From contig CAVTZF010000039.1 in NCBI GenBank assembly GCA_963739095.1, forward strand, positions 62,001 to 126,000: a stretch of DNA of 64,000 nucleotides, read 5' to 3'. Origin of the DNA: JACVRW01 sp963739095 (GTDB lineage: Bacteria > Actinomycetota > Thermoleophilia > Solirubrobacterales > Thermoleophilaceae). The notes under the pieces are model-generated. The model had not been told where the DNA came from and did not search any database. It saw only the letters and a list, made by a program, of their open reading frames with translations. This document shows, in pieces, positions 37,466-46,371 of this stretch; the stretch's first letter is position 1; each line of letters starts with the position of its first letter. Made by a program: the position numbers and the translations under genes.

Positions 37466-38994
37466 GCCGCGGCCTCCGGAGGCTGTCCGGAGACCGCCAC
37501 GTGGGCGACCCTCTCCTCCTCGAGCCCGTCGGCGGCGAACTCGGCTCGCACCTCGCCGCGGAAGAAGACGAGGATGCGGTCGGCGACCCCGAGCAGCTCC
37601 GGGAGCTCGGACGAGATGAGGATGATCGCGGCGCCCTCCGCCGCGTGCTCTTGCATCAGGCGATAGATCTCGCTCCTGGCGCCGACGTCGATGCCGCGCG
37701 TCGGCTCGGAGAGCACGAGCACATCGAGGTTGCGCGCGAACACCCGCCCGAGGACGACCTTCTGCTGATTGCCGCCGGACAGCGTCGTGATGAGGCTCTG
37801 GGCCGACGCGGTCGCGACCTGGTACCGCTCGATCGCTTCGCGAACGCGTTCGCGCTCCGCGCGCGTGTCGAGCACGCCGGCGCGCGTGAGCCGGCTCGTC
37901 CACGCGACGGAGAAGTTCTCGGCCACGCTGCGCGTCGGAAGCAGCGCGGCCCGCTTGCGGTCGTCGGGCACGAACCCGATCCCGCTCGCGAGCGCGGAGC
38001 GCGGCCGCGAGATGTCGGCGGGCCGGCCAACGACGCGCACGCTGCCATCGCTCGGGATGGCTCCGGCGAGCGCGAGGCCGAGCTCGGCCTTCCCCGAGCC
38101 GACGAGCCCGGCAACGCCGACGATCTCGCCGCGGCGGACGCTCAGCGTCGTCGGCTTCAGCCGGTCGTCCCGCGTGTGCAGCCCCTCGACCTCGAGGACC
38201 GTCTCGCCGGGCTCGATCGTGCGCTTGCGGTAGTAGTCGCCGAGCTCGCGCCCCACCATGAGACGTACCAGCTCGCGCTCGGGCGTGACGGCCAGCGGCA
38301 CGTTCGCAACGAGGCGCCCGTCGCGCAACACTGACGCCGTGCTCGCGGCGGCGTAGAGCTCGGGCAGGCGGTGGGAGATCATCAGCACAGCTACGCCCCC
38401 GGCGCGCAGGCGCTCGACGGTCTCGAGCAGCCGCCCGGTGGCGGCCTCGGACAGCGAGCTCGTGGCCTCGTCGAGGATCAGCAGCCGCGATTGCGAGGAG
38501 ACGGCGCGCGCGATCTCGACCTCCTGCTGGAGCTCGACACTCAGCTCGCCGACGGTACGGCGCTCGTCCACGCGAACGTCGAGGCCGTCGAGGACCTCGC
38601 GCCCGTCGGCGCGGAGCTTGGGCCAGTCGATTCGCCCCATGCGGCCGCGCGGCAGGCGGCCCATGAAGATGTTCTCGGCGACGCTGAGGGTCGGGGCCAG
38701 CGTGAGCTCTTGGGTGATCGTCACGATGCCGAGCTCGAGTGCCTCCTTCGGCGAGCGGATCGTCCGCTCCACGCCGTCGACCTCTATACGGCCGGCGTCG
38801 GCCGCGAGCGCGCCGGAGGAGATGCGCGCCAACGTCGACTTGCCCGAACCGTTCTCCCCGGTCAGCGCGTGCACCACGCCCGGGTGAAGCGCGAGGTCCA
38901 CGTCATTCAGCGCGACCACGCCCGGGAAACGCTTTGTGATGCCGCTGAGGCGCAGCAGCGGCGGCACGCCGTTGGAATCGCGGCCGGCGGTCAC
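37462..38994 (-). CDS. Ribose-type ABC transporter ATP-binding protein (two ATPase domains)
   Basis: A 510-residue RbsA-type protein with two nucleotide-binding domains. Domain 1 has TGENGSGKSTLARIS, LSVELQQEVEIARA and LLILDEATSSLS. Domain 2 has AGLVGSGKAELGLAL (a degenerate Walker A), LSGGNQQKVVLGR and VLVLSEPTRGIDVGA. The asymmetry is normal for this family. GTG start overlaps the upstream dehydrogenase stop (GTGA), so the import and catabolic genes are translationally coupled. Confidence 0.93.
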   Translation of the reverse strand: MTAGRDSNGVPPLLRLSGITKRFPGVVALNDVDLALHPGVVHALTGENGSGKSTLARISSGALAADAGRIEVDGVERTIRSPKEALELGIVTITQELTLAPTLSVAENIFMGRLPRGRMGRIDWPKLRADGREVLDGLDVRVDERRTVGELSVELQQEVEIARAVSSQSRLLILDEATSSLSEAATGRLLETVERLRAGGVAVLMISHRLPELYAAASTASVLRDGRLVANVPLAVTPERELVRLMVGRELGDYYRKRTIEPGETVLEVEGLHTRDDRLKPTTLSVRRGEIVGVAGLVGSGKAELGLALAGAIPSDGSVRVVGRPADISRPRSALASGIGFVPDDRKRAALLPTRSVAENFSVAWTSRLTRAGVLDTRAERERVREAIERYQVATASAQSLITTLSGGNQQKVVLGRVFARNLDVLVLSEPTRGIDVGARSEIYRLMQEHAAEGAAIILISSELPELLGVADRILVFFRGEVRAEFAADGLEEERVAHVAVSGQPPEAAA

Positions 38995-39902
38995 TGCGGC
39001 TCGAGGTCGATGGGAAATGGCGCGCCCGCTTCGGCAAGGGCGAGCGCGACGAGCACGGAGAAGTCGCGGCCACCATGGCCGGCGGCGCTCAGCTCGGTGA
39101 ACGTCACGCGCGCGAGCTCGCCGGCGCGGAGCGGCACCCCCAGCTCGCGCGCGTAGTCCTGGAGCACGCCCATGTCCTTCACCATCAGCCGCACCGCGAA
39201 GTCGGCGTCGATGCGGCCGGCGAGGACCGTGCGCGGCATCCATTGACTGAGGATCCAGCTCTCGCCGCTCGCGCCGGAGATCGCCTCGCGCACCTTGTCG
39301 AGGTCGGCGCCGGCCTTCGCGGCGAGCGCGAGGCCCTCGGCGATCCCGAGCGCGATCACGGAGCCCATCAGGTTGTTCGCGAGCTTGGCGATCTCGCCGT
39401 GCCCGATCGGTCCCACGTGGACGGGGCGCCCGAGCGCCTCGAGCACCGGCAGGCAGCGGGCGTACGCCGCGTCGTCGCCCCCCGCCATGATCGCCAGCGC
39501 GCCGGCCCGCGCCGCGATCGGGCCGCCGCTGACCGGCGTGTCCAGGACGTCGACGCCGCGCGGCGCGAGGCGGCGCGCGAGCTCCTGCGGCGTCGCGGGA
39601 TTCAAGGTGCTGACGAGCAGCAGCGCGGCGCCGGCGCGCAGGCCGGCCTCGAGTCCGGACCCGCCGCCCAGCGCCGCCTCCACGTCGGGCGTGTCCGGAA
39701 CGACGACGAGCACGATGTCGCTGCTCTGGGCCAGGTCGCGCGCAGAGCTCGCCGCGGCGACGCCGGCCTCGGCGAGCGCCGCGACACGCTCGGAATCGAC
39801 GTCGTAGGCAACGACCTCGAAGCCCTCGGCGGCCAGGCGCGCAGCGACCATCGCGCCCAGAGCGCCCACACCCAGCACCCCGCATCGCTGTCTGGCGCTC
39901 AA
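38991..39902 (-). CDS. Beta-hydroxyacid dehydrogenase (3-hydroxyisobutyrate dehydrogenase/tartronate semialdehyde reductase family)
   Basis: A 303-residue NAD(P)-dependent enzyme. Rossmann motif GVLGVGALGAMVAARLAAEG, substrate motif DVLDTPVSGGPIAARAGALA near residue 125, catalytic Lys in GEIAKLANNLMGSVIALGIAE near 173 and KDMGVLQDYARELGVP near 240 are the four conserved blocks of the family. It oxidises or reduces a 3-hydroxy acid; the substrate is not readable. TTG start at 39902 overlaps the hyuA stop (TTGA). It is placed between the Hyu subunits and the ABC importer, suggesting a step after ring opening or decarboxylation. Confidence 0.9.
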   Translation of the reverse strand: MSARQRCGVLGVGALGAMVAARLAAEGFEVVAYDVDSERVAALAEAGVAAASSARDLAQSSDIVLVVVPDTPDVEAALGGGSGLEAGLRAGAALLLVSTLNPATPQELARRLAPRGVDVLDTPVSGGPIAARAGALAIMAGGDDAAYARCLPVLEALGRPVHVGPIGHGEIAKLANNLMGSVIALGIAEGLALAAKAGADLDKVREAISGASGESWILSQWMPRTVLAGRIDADFAVRLMVKDMGVLQDYARELGVPLRAGELARVTFTELSAAGHGGRDFSVLVALALAEAGAPFPIDLEPQ

Positions 39903-41986
39903 CGCAACACCACCCCCTCCAGCCGGCGCACGAATTCGGCGCCGCGCTCGCCGCTGTGGACCACGAACCCGCCGTAGGCGTCCACGTCGACCGTGAAGCC
40001 GCGCGGAACGACGATCGTGGTGCTCGAGAGCTCGACGATCGCGGGACCGTCCAGGATCGAGGAGACGGCCAGCCTCTGGCCGTCCCAGACGGGAGTCGGA
40101 ACGAGCGCCCGCTCCTCCGCATCCCATACCGGCCGCCCGCCGCGTCGCGATTCGGCATCCGGGCCGTCCGGCCCGCCTCCGACCGCGGGCTTCTCGGTGC
40201 GCCCGACCGCGGTGAGGCGCAGCGCGAGCACCTCCACCGGCGCGCCTGGCGACGAGTGGCCGAACACGCGGTCGTGCTGGGCCTCGAACGCGGCGACGGC
40301 CACGGCGCTGTCGAGCGGAAGCTCCACGTCCACGGTGAGCTCGTGCCATTGCCCGATGTAGCGCAGGTCGAGCGCGGCGCGCAGCTCGCCGGCTTCGGCA
40401 GGTACCCCCTCGCGCGAGAGGGTGTCGGTGCCGGCGACGCTCATCTCCTCGAACAGGATGCGCAGCCGGGCCGGGTCCGCATCGGCCAGCGGGACCTTGT
40501 AGGCCCGCACGTAGTCGTGCTTGAAGTCGGAGATGAGCATGCCGGCAGCGCAGAAAATCGACGACTCGCGCGGCACGAGCAGGACGCCGGCATCGAGCTC
40601 GCGCACGATCGCGGCCGCGTGCAGCGGGCCGGCGCCGCCGGCGACCACCAGCGGGAAGTCGCGCGGATCGAGGCCGCGGCGCACGCTCACGTCGCGTACA
40701 CCTGCCGCCATCGTCACGTTGACCAGGTCATAGATGCCGGCCGCGGCCTCCTCGACGCTCAACTCGAGCGCGCCCGCGAGCGGCTCGAGCGCGCGCACGG
40801 CGGCATCGCGGTCGAGCCGCATCCCGCCGTGCTCGAAGGAGTCCTCGCCGAGGTACCCAAGGACGAGGTCCGCGTCGGTGACCGTCGGCTGCGTCCCGCC
40901 GCGGCCGTAGCAGGCCGGACCGGGCTGCGCGCCGGCGCTGTGCGGGCCGACGTGCAGCAGGCCGCCCTCGTCGAGCCAAGCGATCGAGCCCCCACCGGCG
41001 CCGATCGAGTGGATGTCGATCGTGGGCAGCGCGAGCCGCCAGCGGTCGACCACGGCGTCCACCATCAGGAGCGGCTCGCCGTTCCTGACAAGTGCGGCGT
41101 CGAAGCTCGTCCCGCCCATGTCTACGGTGATGCAGTCTTTGAGCCCGTGCGGCGCGAGCTGCCACAGCCCGGCCGTCGGCCCGGCCGCGGGGCCCGAGAG
41201 CAGCGACAGCGCAGCGCGCTCGGAGATCTCGGCCGGCGTGGCGACGCCGCCGTTGGACTGCATGATCAGCAGCGTGCCTCCGAACGCGAGCTCGTCGAGC
41301 CGACTGGTGAGCGCCCTCAGGTAGCGGGAGATGATCGGCCCGACATAGGCGTTCAGCACCGTCGTGGACGTGCGGTCGTAGTAGCGGACCTGCCGCAGCA
41401 GGTCACTCGACGCCGTGACGTAGGCATCCGGCATGAGGTCGGCCACCAGCTCCCGTACGCGCTGCTCGTGCGCGGGCTCGGTGGGTGAGTGCATGAACGA
41501 GATTGCGACCGCCTCCACACCCTCCTCGGCGAATGTCTCGACCGCGGCGCGCACGTCGTCGGGCTGGAGCGGCTCGAGCTCGTCGCCCTTGTAGTCGATC
41601 CGGCCCCGGACGGGCAGGCGCAGGTATCGGGGGACGAGCGGCGTGGGCGGCGGCAGCCGGTTGTCGTAGGGCTCCTCACGGGTGCCGTCGCGAAGCGCGA
41701 GCGTGTCGCGAAAGCCCTGCGTGGCGAGCAGACCGGTGCGCGCGCCGCTGCGCGTCAACACCGCGTTCGTCGTGACCGTCGTGCCGTGCACGATCAGGTC
41801 GAGCCGGGGCACGAGCCCTTCGAGGGTCAGGTCCAGCTGCCGGGCGAGCTCAGCCAGGCCCGTCACGACGCCGCGCGAGGGGTCGTCGGGAGTGCTGCTC
41901 GACTTGTGGACCAGCCTCACGTCGTCGCCGACGAGGAGGAAGTCGGTGAACGTCCCGCCGACGTCGACGCCCATGCGGTAGCTCAC
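39899..41986 (-). CDS. Hydantoinase/oxoprolinase family subunit A (HyuA-type)
   Basis: A 695-residue protein of the HyuA/ApcA/AcxA family. The N-terminus has MGVDVGGTFTDFLLVGDD (ATP-binding fold), then HGTTVTTNAVLTRSGARTGL, QSNGGVATPAEI, SGPAAGPTAGLW, TVDMGGTSFDAALV and IDIHSIGAGGGSIAWLD, all typical. Members act with a HyuB subunit in ATP-dependent hydrolysis of hydantoins or 5-oxoproline, or in carboxylation of acetone or acetophenone; which applies is unknown. GTG start at 41986 with GGAGGAG seven bases upstream, overlapping the hyuB stop. Confidence 0.93.
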   Translation of the reverse strand: MSYRMGVDVGGTFTDFLLVGDDVRLVHKSSSTPDDPSRGVVTGLAELARQLDLTLEGLVPRLDLIVHGTTVTTNAVLTRSGARTGLLATQGFRDTLALRDGTREEPYDNRLPPPTPLVPRYLRLPVRGRIDYKGDELEPLQPDDVRAAVETFAEEGVEAVAISFMHSPTEPAHEQRVRELVADLMPDAYVTASSDLLRQVRYYDRTSTTVLNAYVGPIISRYLRALTSRLDELAFGGTLLIMQSNGGVATPAEISERAALSLLSGPAAGPTAGLWQLAPHGLKDCITVDMGGTSFDAALVRNGEPLLMVDAVVDRWRLALPTIDIHSIGAGGGSIAWLDEGGLLHVGPHSAGAQPGPACYGRGGTQPTVTDADLVLGYLGEDSFEHGGMRLDRDAAVRALEPLAGALELSVEEAAAGIYDLVNVTMAAGVRDVSVRRGLDPRDFPLVVAGGAGPLHAAAIVRELDAGVLLVPRESSIFCAAGMLISDFKHDYVRAYKVPLADADPARLRILFEEMSVAGTDTLSREGVPAEAGELRAALDLRYIGQWHELTVDVELPLDSAVAVAAFEAQHDRVFGHSSPGAPVEVLALRLTAVGRTEKPAVGGGPDGPDAESRRGGRPVWDAEERALVPTPVWDGQRLAVSSILDGPAIVELSSTTIVVPRGFTVDVDAYGGFVVHSGERGAEFVRRLEGVVLR

Positions 41987-43743
41987 GCCGCGTCTCCTCC
42001 GCGCAGGCGGGCCGTCTCGTCCGCATCGACCGAGCGCCCGTCGGCGGCCAGCGCAACGCCGTAGTCGCGCCTCGCGGCCAGCGGGGAGAGGAGGCCGTCC
42101 CGCACCTCGGTGCGCACCAGCTCGGGGTCGCGCCGGCGGGCGTGGCCGTAGCCGGCGCCGCCACCGTTGACGGCCTCGCACACGGTCCCCGGCGGGATGT
42201 GCTCGATGATCTCCTTGGAGCCCCAGTCGCGCGTGGCGCCGTCCGGGAAGCGCAGGCGCAGGTCGTTGAGGCCGCCGGGCCCGCCGCCGAACAGGCCCGC
42301 GGGCGGGTCAGCGCCCTCGGCCGCGACGTCGTCGCCGATGGTCGTCCCGGCCTCGTTCTCGCCGTAGAAGGTCCAGCTCGAGCGCGTGCCGTAGCCGCCG
42401 CGCCACTCGCCGTGGCCGGCCGAGTCGGGCAGGTACTCGCAGTAGTGCATGAGGTGGGGCGACGAGAGCTCGAACATCTCCATGTCGGGCGAGCGCATGC
42501 TGCCTGGGGTGCCCGTGAAGCCGAGCGCGTCGTAGCCGTCGGCGCCCCGCATCGCACCCGGTCCTCCGCGCTGGAAAAGCGTCAGCGAGACCGAGGGCTC
42601 GCCCGTCCGCGGGTCGGTCGCGGTGAGCGTCGTGCAGAGGTACTGGTTCCAGCCGGCCGTGACGCGATCGGGCAGCACCTCGGCGAGCGCGCGCATGATC
42701 GCCTCGAGCACCTCGTCGCACATCTGGTTGCCGAAGATCGTCGAGGCGGGGAAATGCGGGTCGAGCAGCGACCCCTTGCGGAAGACGGTGTGGACGGGGG
42801 CGAACAGTCCGTGGTTGGTGGGCGTCGTCAACCCGCCCGCGGCCAGCAGCATCAGGAAGGTGATCCGGATCGCGCCGACCGCCGACGCGGGCGGCATGTT
42901 CGTGAAGCCCGGCGCCTGGTCGTCGGTCTCCGAGAAGTCGAATGTGATCTCCGAGCCCGCGATCGTCACCGCGACCGCGATCCGGTATCGCCTCGTCGGG
43001 TCGAGGCCGTCGGAGACCATCCAGCTCTCCCCGTGGTAGGTGCCGTCGGGCCAGCGCTCGATCTCCGCACGCACCTGCCGCTCCGAAGCGTCGATGACGT
43101 GGTCCATGTGCGCGAAGAAGCGCTCGACGCCGTAGCGCCTGAGCACATCGCCGAGGCGGCGCTTGCCGATCGTGCACGCGCCGATCATCGCCTTGATGTC
43201 CTCGGTGACGATCTCGAGGCGGATGTTCGCCCGCACGAGGTCCCAGACGTCGCGGCGCAACTCGCCGCGGTCGTGGATCTTCAGCGGCGGGATGCGGAAC
43301 GCCTCCTGCCAGATCTCCCGCGCGCGAGGGTCGTAGCCGCCGGCCGTCATGCCGCCGATATCGGCGACGTGGCCCTTGCCCGCGCTCCATGCCACCAGCT
43401 CGCCGTCGTGGAAGATCGGCATGAAGACCCCCACGTCGGCGTTCTGGTTGCCGCCGCTGAAGACGTCGTTATGGAGGATGACGTCGCCGTCGTGAATGTC
43501 GTCGCCGAAGTACTCGATGATCTGCCGAAGCGGCGGCTGGGCGCCGTTGGCGATGATCGAGGCGTACTCGGTCTGGGCGAGCGTGCGGCCGGCGCGGTCG
43601 AAGATCACGGTCACGAGATCGCCGTTCTCGTTGAAGATCGGCGATCGCGACGAGCGCATCAGCACGGTCGCCATCTCGTGCGAGATCGCGTGCACTCGGT
43701 GCTGCAGGACGGAGGCCAGGATCGGATCGGCGGCGATGCTCAT
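41983..43743 (-). CDS. Hydantoinase/oxoprolinase family subunit B (HyuB-type)
   Basis: A 586-residue partner subunit with DPILASVLQHRVHAISHEMA, VLMRSSRSPIFNENGDLVT, ILHNDVFSGGNQNADVGVF, WSAGKGHVADIGG, FTNMPPASAVGAIRI, GGYGTRSSWTFYGENEAG and FGGGPGGLNDL segments. It is first in the six-gene cassette (hyuB, hyuA, dehydrogenase, ABC ATPase, permease, binding protein), all on the minus strand with four-base overlaps. No regulator gene is next to it. A promoter is not clearly visible in the 78 bases upstream. Confidence 0.93.
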   Translation of the reverse strand: MSIAADPILASVLQHRVHAISHEMATVLMRSSRSPIFNENGDLVTVIFDRAGRTLAQTEYASIIANGAQPPLRQIIEYFGDDIHDGDVILHNDVFSGGNQNADVGVFMPIFHDGELVAWSAGKGHVADIGGMTAGGYDPRAREIWQEAFRIPPLKIHDRGELRRDVWDLVRANIRLEIVTEDIKAMIGACTIGKRRLGDVLRRYGVERFFAHMDHVIDASERQVRAEIERWPDGTYHGESWMVSDGLDPTRRYRIAVAVTIAGSEITFDFSETDDQAPGFTNMPPASAVGAIRITFLMLLAAGGLTTPTNHGLFAPVHTVFRKGSLLDPHFPASTIFGNQMCDEVLEAIMRALAEVLPDRVTAGWNQYLCTTLTATDPRTGEPSVSLTLFQRGGPGAMRGADGYDALGFTGTPGSMRSPDMEMFELSSPHLMHYCEYLPDSAGHGEWRGGYGTRSSWTFYGENEAGTTIGDDVAAEGADPPAGLFGGGPGGLNDLRLRFPDGATRDWGSKEIIEHIPPGTVCEAVNGGGAGYGHARRRDPELVRTEVRDGLLSPLAARRDYGVALAADGRSVDADETARLRGGDAA

Positions 43744-43821
43744 TCAGCTCCCGGGGCATCAGACCACAGGGGCTGTCGACCTTCAAACCCGGCACCGGCG
43801 GCGGACGCCGACGGAAAGGGG

Positions 43822-44160
43822 TCAGTGCGCGAGGCGCGGGCGCGGCGGCTGCGAGAACAGCCTCCAGATCGCGGCCTCGCAGAGCTTCTCGACGGGCAGC
43901 CCGGCCGACAGGCACTCCGCCTCCAGGGCCGTCGCGAGCCGGGGTGCCGGTGGGAAGCGGTTCAGCGCCACGACCCCGTGGATGCGCACCGCCAGCGGGC
44001 GCTCCGCGATCCAGAGCACGACGAGTGGCGGAACCGCGAGCGGGCGGTCCGAGCGCGGGTCGGTGGTGGGCGGGAACTCGCGCAGCTCGACCTCGAGCTC
44101 ACCGCGGCTCGTGGACTTCGCCCGCAGGAAGGCATGGATCGCCCCCCGTTCCCCGATCAC
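43822..44160 (-). CDS. Hypothetical protein, 112 residues
   Basis: Not recognised. It is Arg/Leu-rich and soluble, with ELEVELREFPP, VVLWIAERPLAVRIHGVVA and LCEAAIWRLFSQPP, which look like a small mixed alpha/beta protein. GTG 44160 is chosen because a strong purine-rich site (GGAGGAGAGGGAGAAG, 44161-44176) sits just upstream. A longer frame to 44274 exists without such a signal. It may be transcribed after the small membrane protein gene at 44288, 127 bases away, but that gap could hold a terminator. Coding status is moderate. Confidence 0.5.
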   Translation of the reverse strand: MIGERGAIHAFLRAKSTSRGELEVELREFPPTTDPRSDRPLAVPPLVVLWIAERPLAVRIHGVVALNRFPPAPRLATALEAECLSAGLPVEKLCEAAIWRLFSQPPRPRLAH

Positions 44161-44287
44161 CTTCTCCCTCTCCTCCCGCCGAGTCCGTCCAAATGGTCGA
44201 GGGCGCCCCGCGCTGCGGAGTGCCCTCGCAAGGTCGAAGGTATGGCCACTCGCGCCTGAGCGCCACTCGATCATTCGTCCAGGCGCG

Positions 44288-44563
44288 TCAGCGCTCGCCT
44301 GATTCGCCGAGCTCCTCGCTCAGCGGGCGGCTGAGCGCCCAGCCCCAGAACAGCGCGCACGCGAGCAGGAGGGCGATCCCGACCCAGAGGTTCACGTTCA
44401 CGCCGGCGGCCTTCTCCTTGTCGGCGTCCGAGCCGACGATGCCCGCCACCAGCAGGATGGCGCCGTAGATGCCGAGCAGGCCGCCGATGATCTTGCGGAG
44501 GTCGAGCAGGTTCGTCGCCCGCTCGAGCCGCTCCTCGCTGACGCCGGATGTGCGCTCCTCCAC
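44288..44563 (-). CDS. Small two-helix membrane protein downstream of a sodium/solute symporter
   Basis: A 91-residue protein. A hydrophilic head (residues 1-25, acidic/basic, EERLERATNLLDLRK) is followed by helices IIGGLLGIYGAILLVAGIVG (26-45) and VNLWVGIALLLACALFWGWAL (57-77). Family not certain; it looks like a small accessory subunit. It starts 10 bases after the symporter stop, so the two are surely co-transcribed. Confidence 0.75.
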   Translation of the reverse strand: MEERTSGVSEERLERATNLLDLRKIIGGLLGIYGAILLVAGIVGSDADKEKAAGVNVNLWVGIALLLACALFWGWALSRPLSEELGESGER

Positions 44564-44573
44564 GGCCGCCCTC

Positions 44574-46220
44574 CTAGATGAAGATTATGTTCAGGATCAC
44601 GACGAGCGCGATCGCGATTGCGCCGAGCACCTTCGGCCTGCGCCACCAGACGCGCTCCTCCGGCGGCGGCTCGGGCTGCTCGGCGGCCATGCCCCAGACG
44701 AGGCCGTCGAGCTCCTGCACGGGCTTCGGCTGGGTCAGCAGGCTCACCACCACGGTCACGACCGCGTCGAGGCTGAACGCGACGATGGCGCCCCAGAAGT
44801 CGGCGGCGAGAGCAGAGCCGACGTCGAGCGTGCCGCTCGAGGTGAGCTGGTGCGTTATGAAGGCGCCGAACGTGCCGGCCAGGATCCCCGCGAAACCGCC
44901 CCAGGGCGTCGCCCGCTTCCAGAACATGCCGATGATGAACGTGGCGAAGAGCGGCGCGTTGAAGTACGAGAACAGCAGCTGGACGTAGTTCATGATGTTC
45001 TCGTAGCCCTTCGCGATGAACGCGGTGCCGATCGAGATCAGCACGCCCACGACCGTCGCGATGCGCCCGAAGGCGATGTAGTGGCGCGGGTCCGCGTCAC
45101 CGCGGATGTAGTCCTGATAGAGGTCGTAGGTCACGACCGTGTTGAAGGCCGACACGTTCGCCGCGACGCCCGCCATGAAGGCGGCCAGCAGCGCCGTGAT
45201 GGCGAGCCCGAGCATCCCAGTCGGCAGGTACTCGGCGATCAGCGCCGGGATCGCGTTGTTGTACTCCTGCCCAGGGGCCGAGCCGGTGCCGAAGCCGGGC
45301 ACCGTCACGAGTGCGACGAGCCCCGGGACCACCACGATCAACGGGATGAAGATCTTCGGGAAGGCGCCGATCAGCGGCGTGCGCTGGGCCGCGTTCATGT
45401 TCTTGGCCGACAGCGCTCGCTGGACCTCGGCGAAGTTGGTCGTCCAGTAGCCGAACGAGAGCACGAAGCCGAGCCCGAAGACGGTCGCGATCCAGTTCGC
45501 GTCGATCGGGTTGTTGCCGCCGATCCCCATCCCCTCCCAGGCGTGCAGGCCGGGCTCGCCCAGCGGGCTCTCGCGCACCCGGTCCGCCAGGCCCGCGAAG
45601 CCGCCGACGTCAATCAGCGCGACGATCGTCAGCGGGACGAGCGCCGCCAGGATCACGAAGAACTGCAGCACCTCGTTGTAGATCGCCGACGAGAGCCCGC
45701 CGAGCGTGATGTAGACGAGCACGACGGCGGCCGCGACGAGGATCCCGGTGCTGATCGACCAGCCCAGCATCAGCGAGAGCACGAGCCCGAGCGCGAACAG
45801 GTTGACGCCGCCGATGAGGACCGTCGCCACGGCGAATGAGAAAGCGTTGAAGAGGTGGGTCGGCTTGTTGTAGCGGCGCCGCAGCCACTCGGGCACCGAG
45901 CGCACCTTGGAGCCGTAGTAGAACGGCATCATCACGACGCCGAGGAAGACCATCGCCGGGATTGCCCCGATCCAGTAGAAGTGCACGGTCGCCACGCCGT
46001 ACTGGGCCCCGTTTGCGGCCATCCCGAGGATCTCGAGCGCACCGAGGTTCGCTGCGATGAACGCAAGGCCGGTGATCCAGGCGGGCAGCGAACGGCCGGC
46101 CAGGAAGAAGTCGAGATCTGACTTGATGAGCCGGCGCGCCAGCAGCCCGACGCCGATCACGGTGACGAAGTACAGCCCGATGATCACGTAGTCGAGTGCC
46201 GCCGCGTCGATCCTCAGCAT
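44574..46220 (-). CDS. Sodium:solute symporter (SSS family, SGLT-like)
   Basis: A 548-residue polytopic protein with about 14 helices. SSS landmarks are ARRLIKSDLDFFLAGRSLPAW, FIAANLGALEILGMAANG, MMPFYYGSKVRSVPEWLRRRY, YITLGGLSSAIYNEVLQFF, GFVLSFGYWTTNFAEVQRAL and ALLAAFMAGVAANVSAFNTVVTYDLY. The SGLT-like sugar branch is favoured by GYWTTNFAEVQRALSAKNM. The substrate is probably a sugar or polyol; not certain. The ATG overlaps by two bases an in-frame ATG of the divergent small frame at 46219. The start is reasonable, with GGGGGCG upstream. Confidence 0.92.
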   Translation of the reverse strand: MLRIDAAALDYVIIGLYFVTVIGVGLLARRLIKSDLDFFLAGRSLPAWITGLAFIAANLGALEILGMAANGAQYGVATVHFYWIGAIPAMVFLGVVMMPFYYGSKVRSVPEWLRRRYNKPTHLFNAFSFAVATVLIGGVNLFALGLVLSLMLGWSISTGILVAAAVVLVYITLGGLSSAIYNEVLQFFVILAALVPLTIVALIDVGGFAGLADRVRESPLGEPGLHAWEGMGIGGNNPIDANWIATVFGLGFVLSFGYWTTNFAEVQRALSAKNMNAAQRTPLIGAFPKIFIPLIVVVPGLVALVTVPGFGTGSAPGQEYNNAIPALIAEYLPTGMLGLAITALLAAFMAGVAANVSAFNTVVTYDLYQDYIRGDADPRHYIAFGRIATVVGVLISIGTAFIAKGYENIMNYVQLLFSYFNAPLFATFIIGMFWKRATPWGGFAGILAGTFGAFITHQLTSSGTLDVGSALAADFWGAIVAFSLDAVVTVVVSLLTQPKPVQELDGLVWGMAAEQPEPPPEERVWWRRPKVLGAIAIALVVILNIIFI

Positions 46221-46266
46221 GGCGCCCCCGTTACCCGAGCCGAGCGATCTGATACATCTTGCGGCG

Positions 46267-46371
46267 GTGGACCGGCAGCTTGCCTACAAGAACCTGCGCA
46301 CGGCGCTGATCGCGGGCGCGATCTCGTTGATCGTCTTCGCGCTCGCGTGGGTCGTGGGGCTCATCTACTGA
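46267..46371 (+). CDS. Small single-helix membrane protein (possible oxidase accessory), 34 residues
   Basis: GTG 46267 gives a Lys/Arg-flanked helix LRTALIAGAISLIVFALAWVVGLIY. An in-frame ATG at 46219 would give 50 residues, but overlaps the start codon of the divergent symporter gene, leaving no room for a leader. The stop overlaps the ATG of the next gene by one base. By context it is a minor subunit or assembly factor of the second cytochrome oxidase. Support is the overlap and the hydrophobic pattern only. Confidence 0.5.
   Translation: MDRQLAYKNLRTALIAGAISLIVFALAWVVGLIY

Noticed and set aside
37462..40158. An 898-residue frame extending the ABC ATPase upstream
   Set aside because: The extension overlaps the dehydrogenase gene in another frame. 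The GTG at 38994 with GTGA overlap gives a normal RbsA-size protein.
44198..44228. Hairpin CGAGGGC/GCCCTCG as a terminator after the small membrane gene
   Set aside because: The stem is 7 bp with a 17-base loop and no T-run, which is too weak to call.
44469..45839. A 456-residue plus-strand frame rich in Arg/Asp/His
   Set aside because: It is the antisense of the symporter gene with no recognisable motif, as are other long Arg/His-rich frames across the window.
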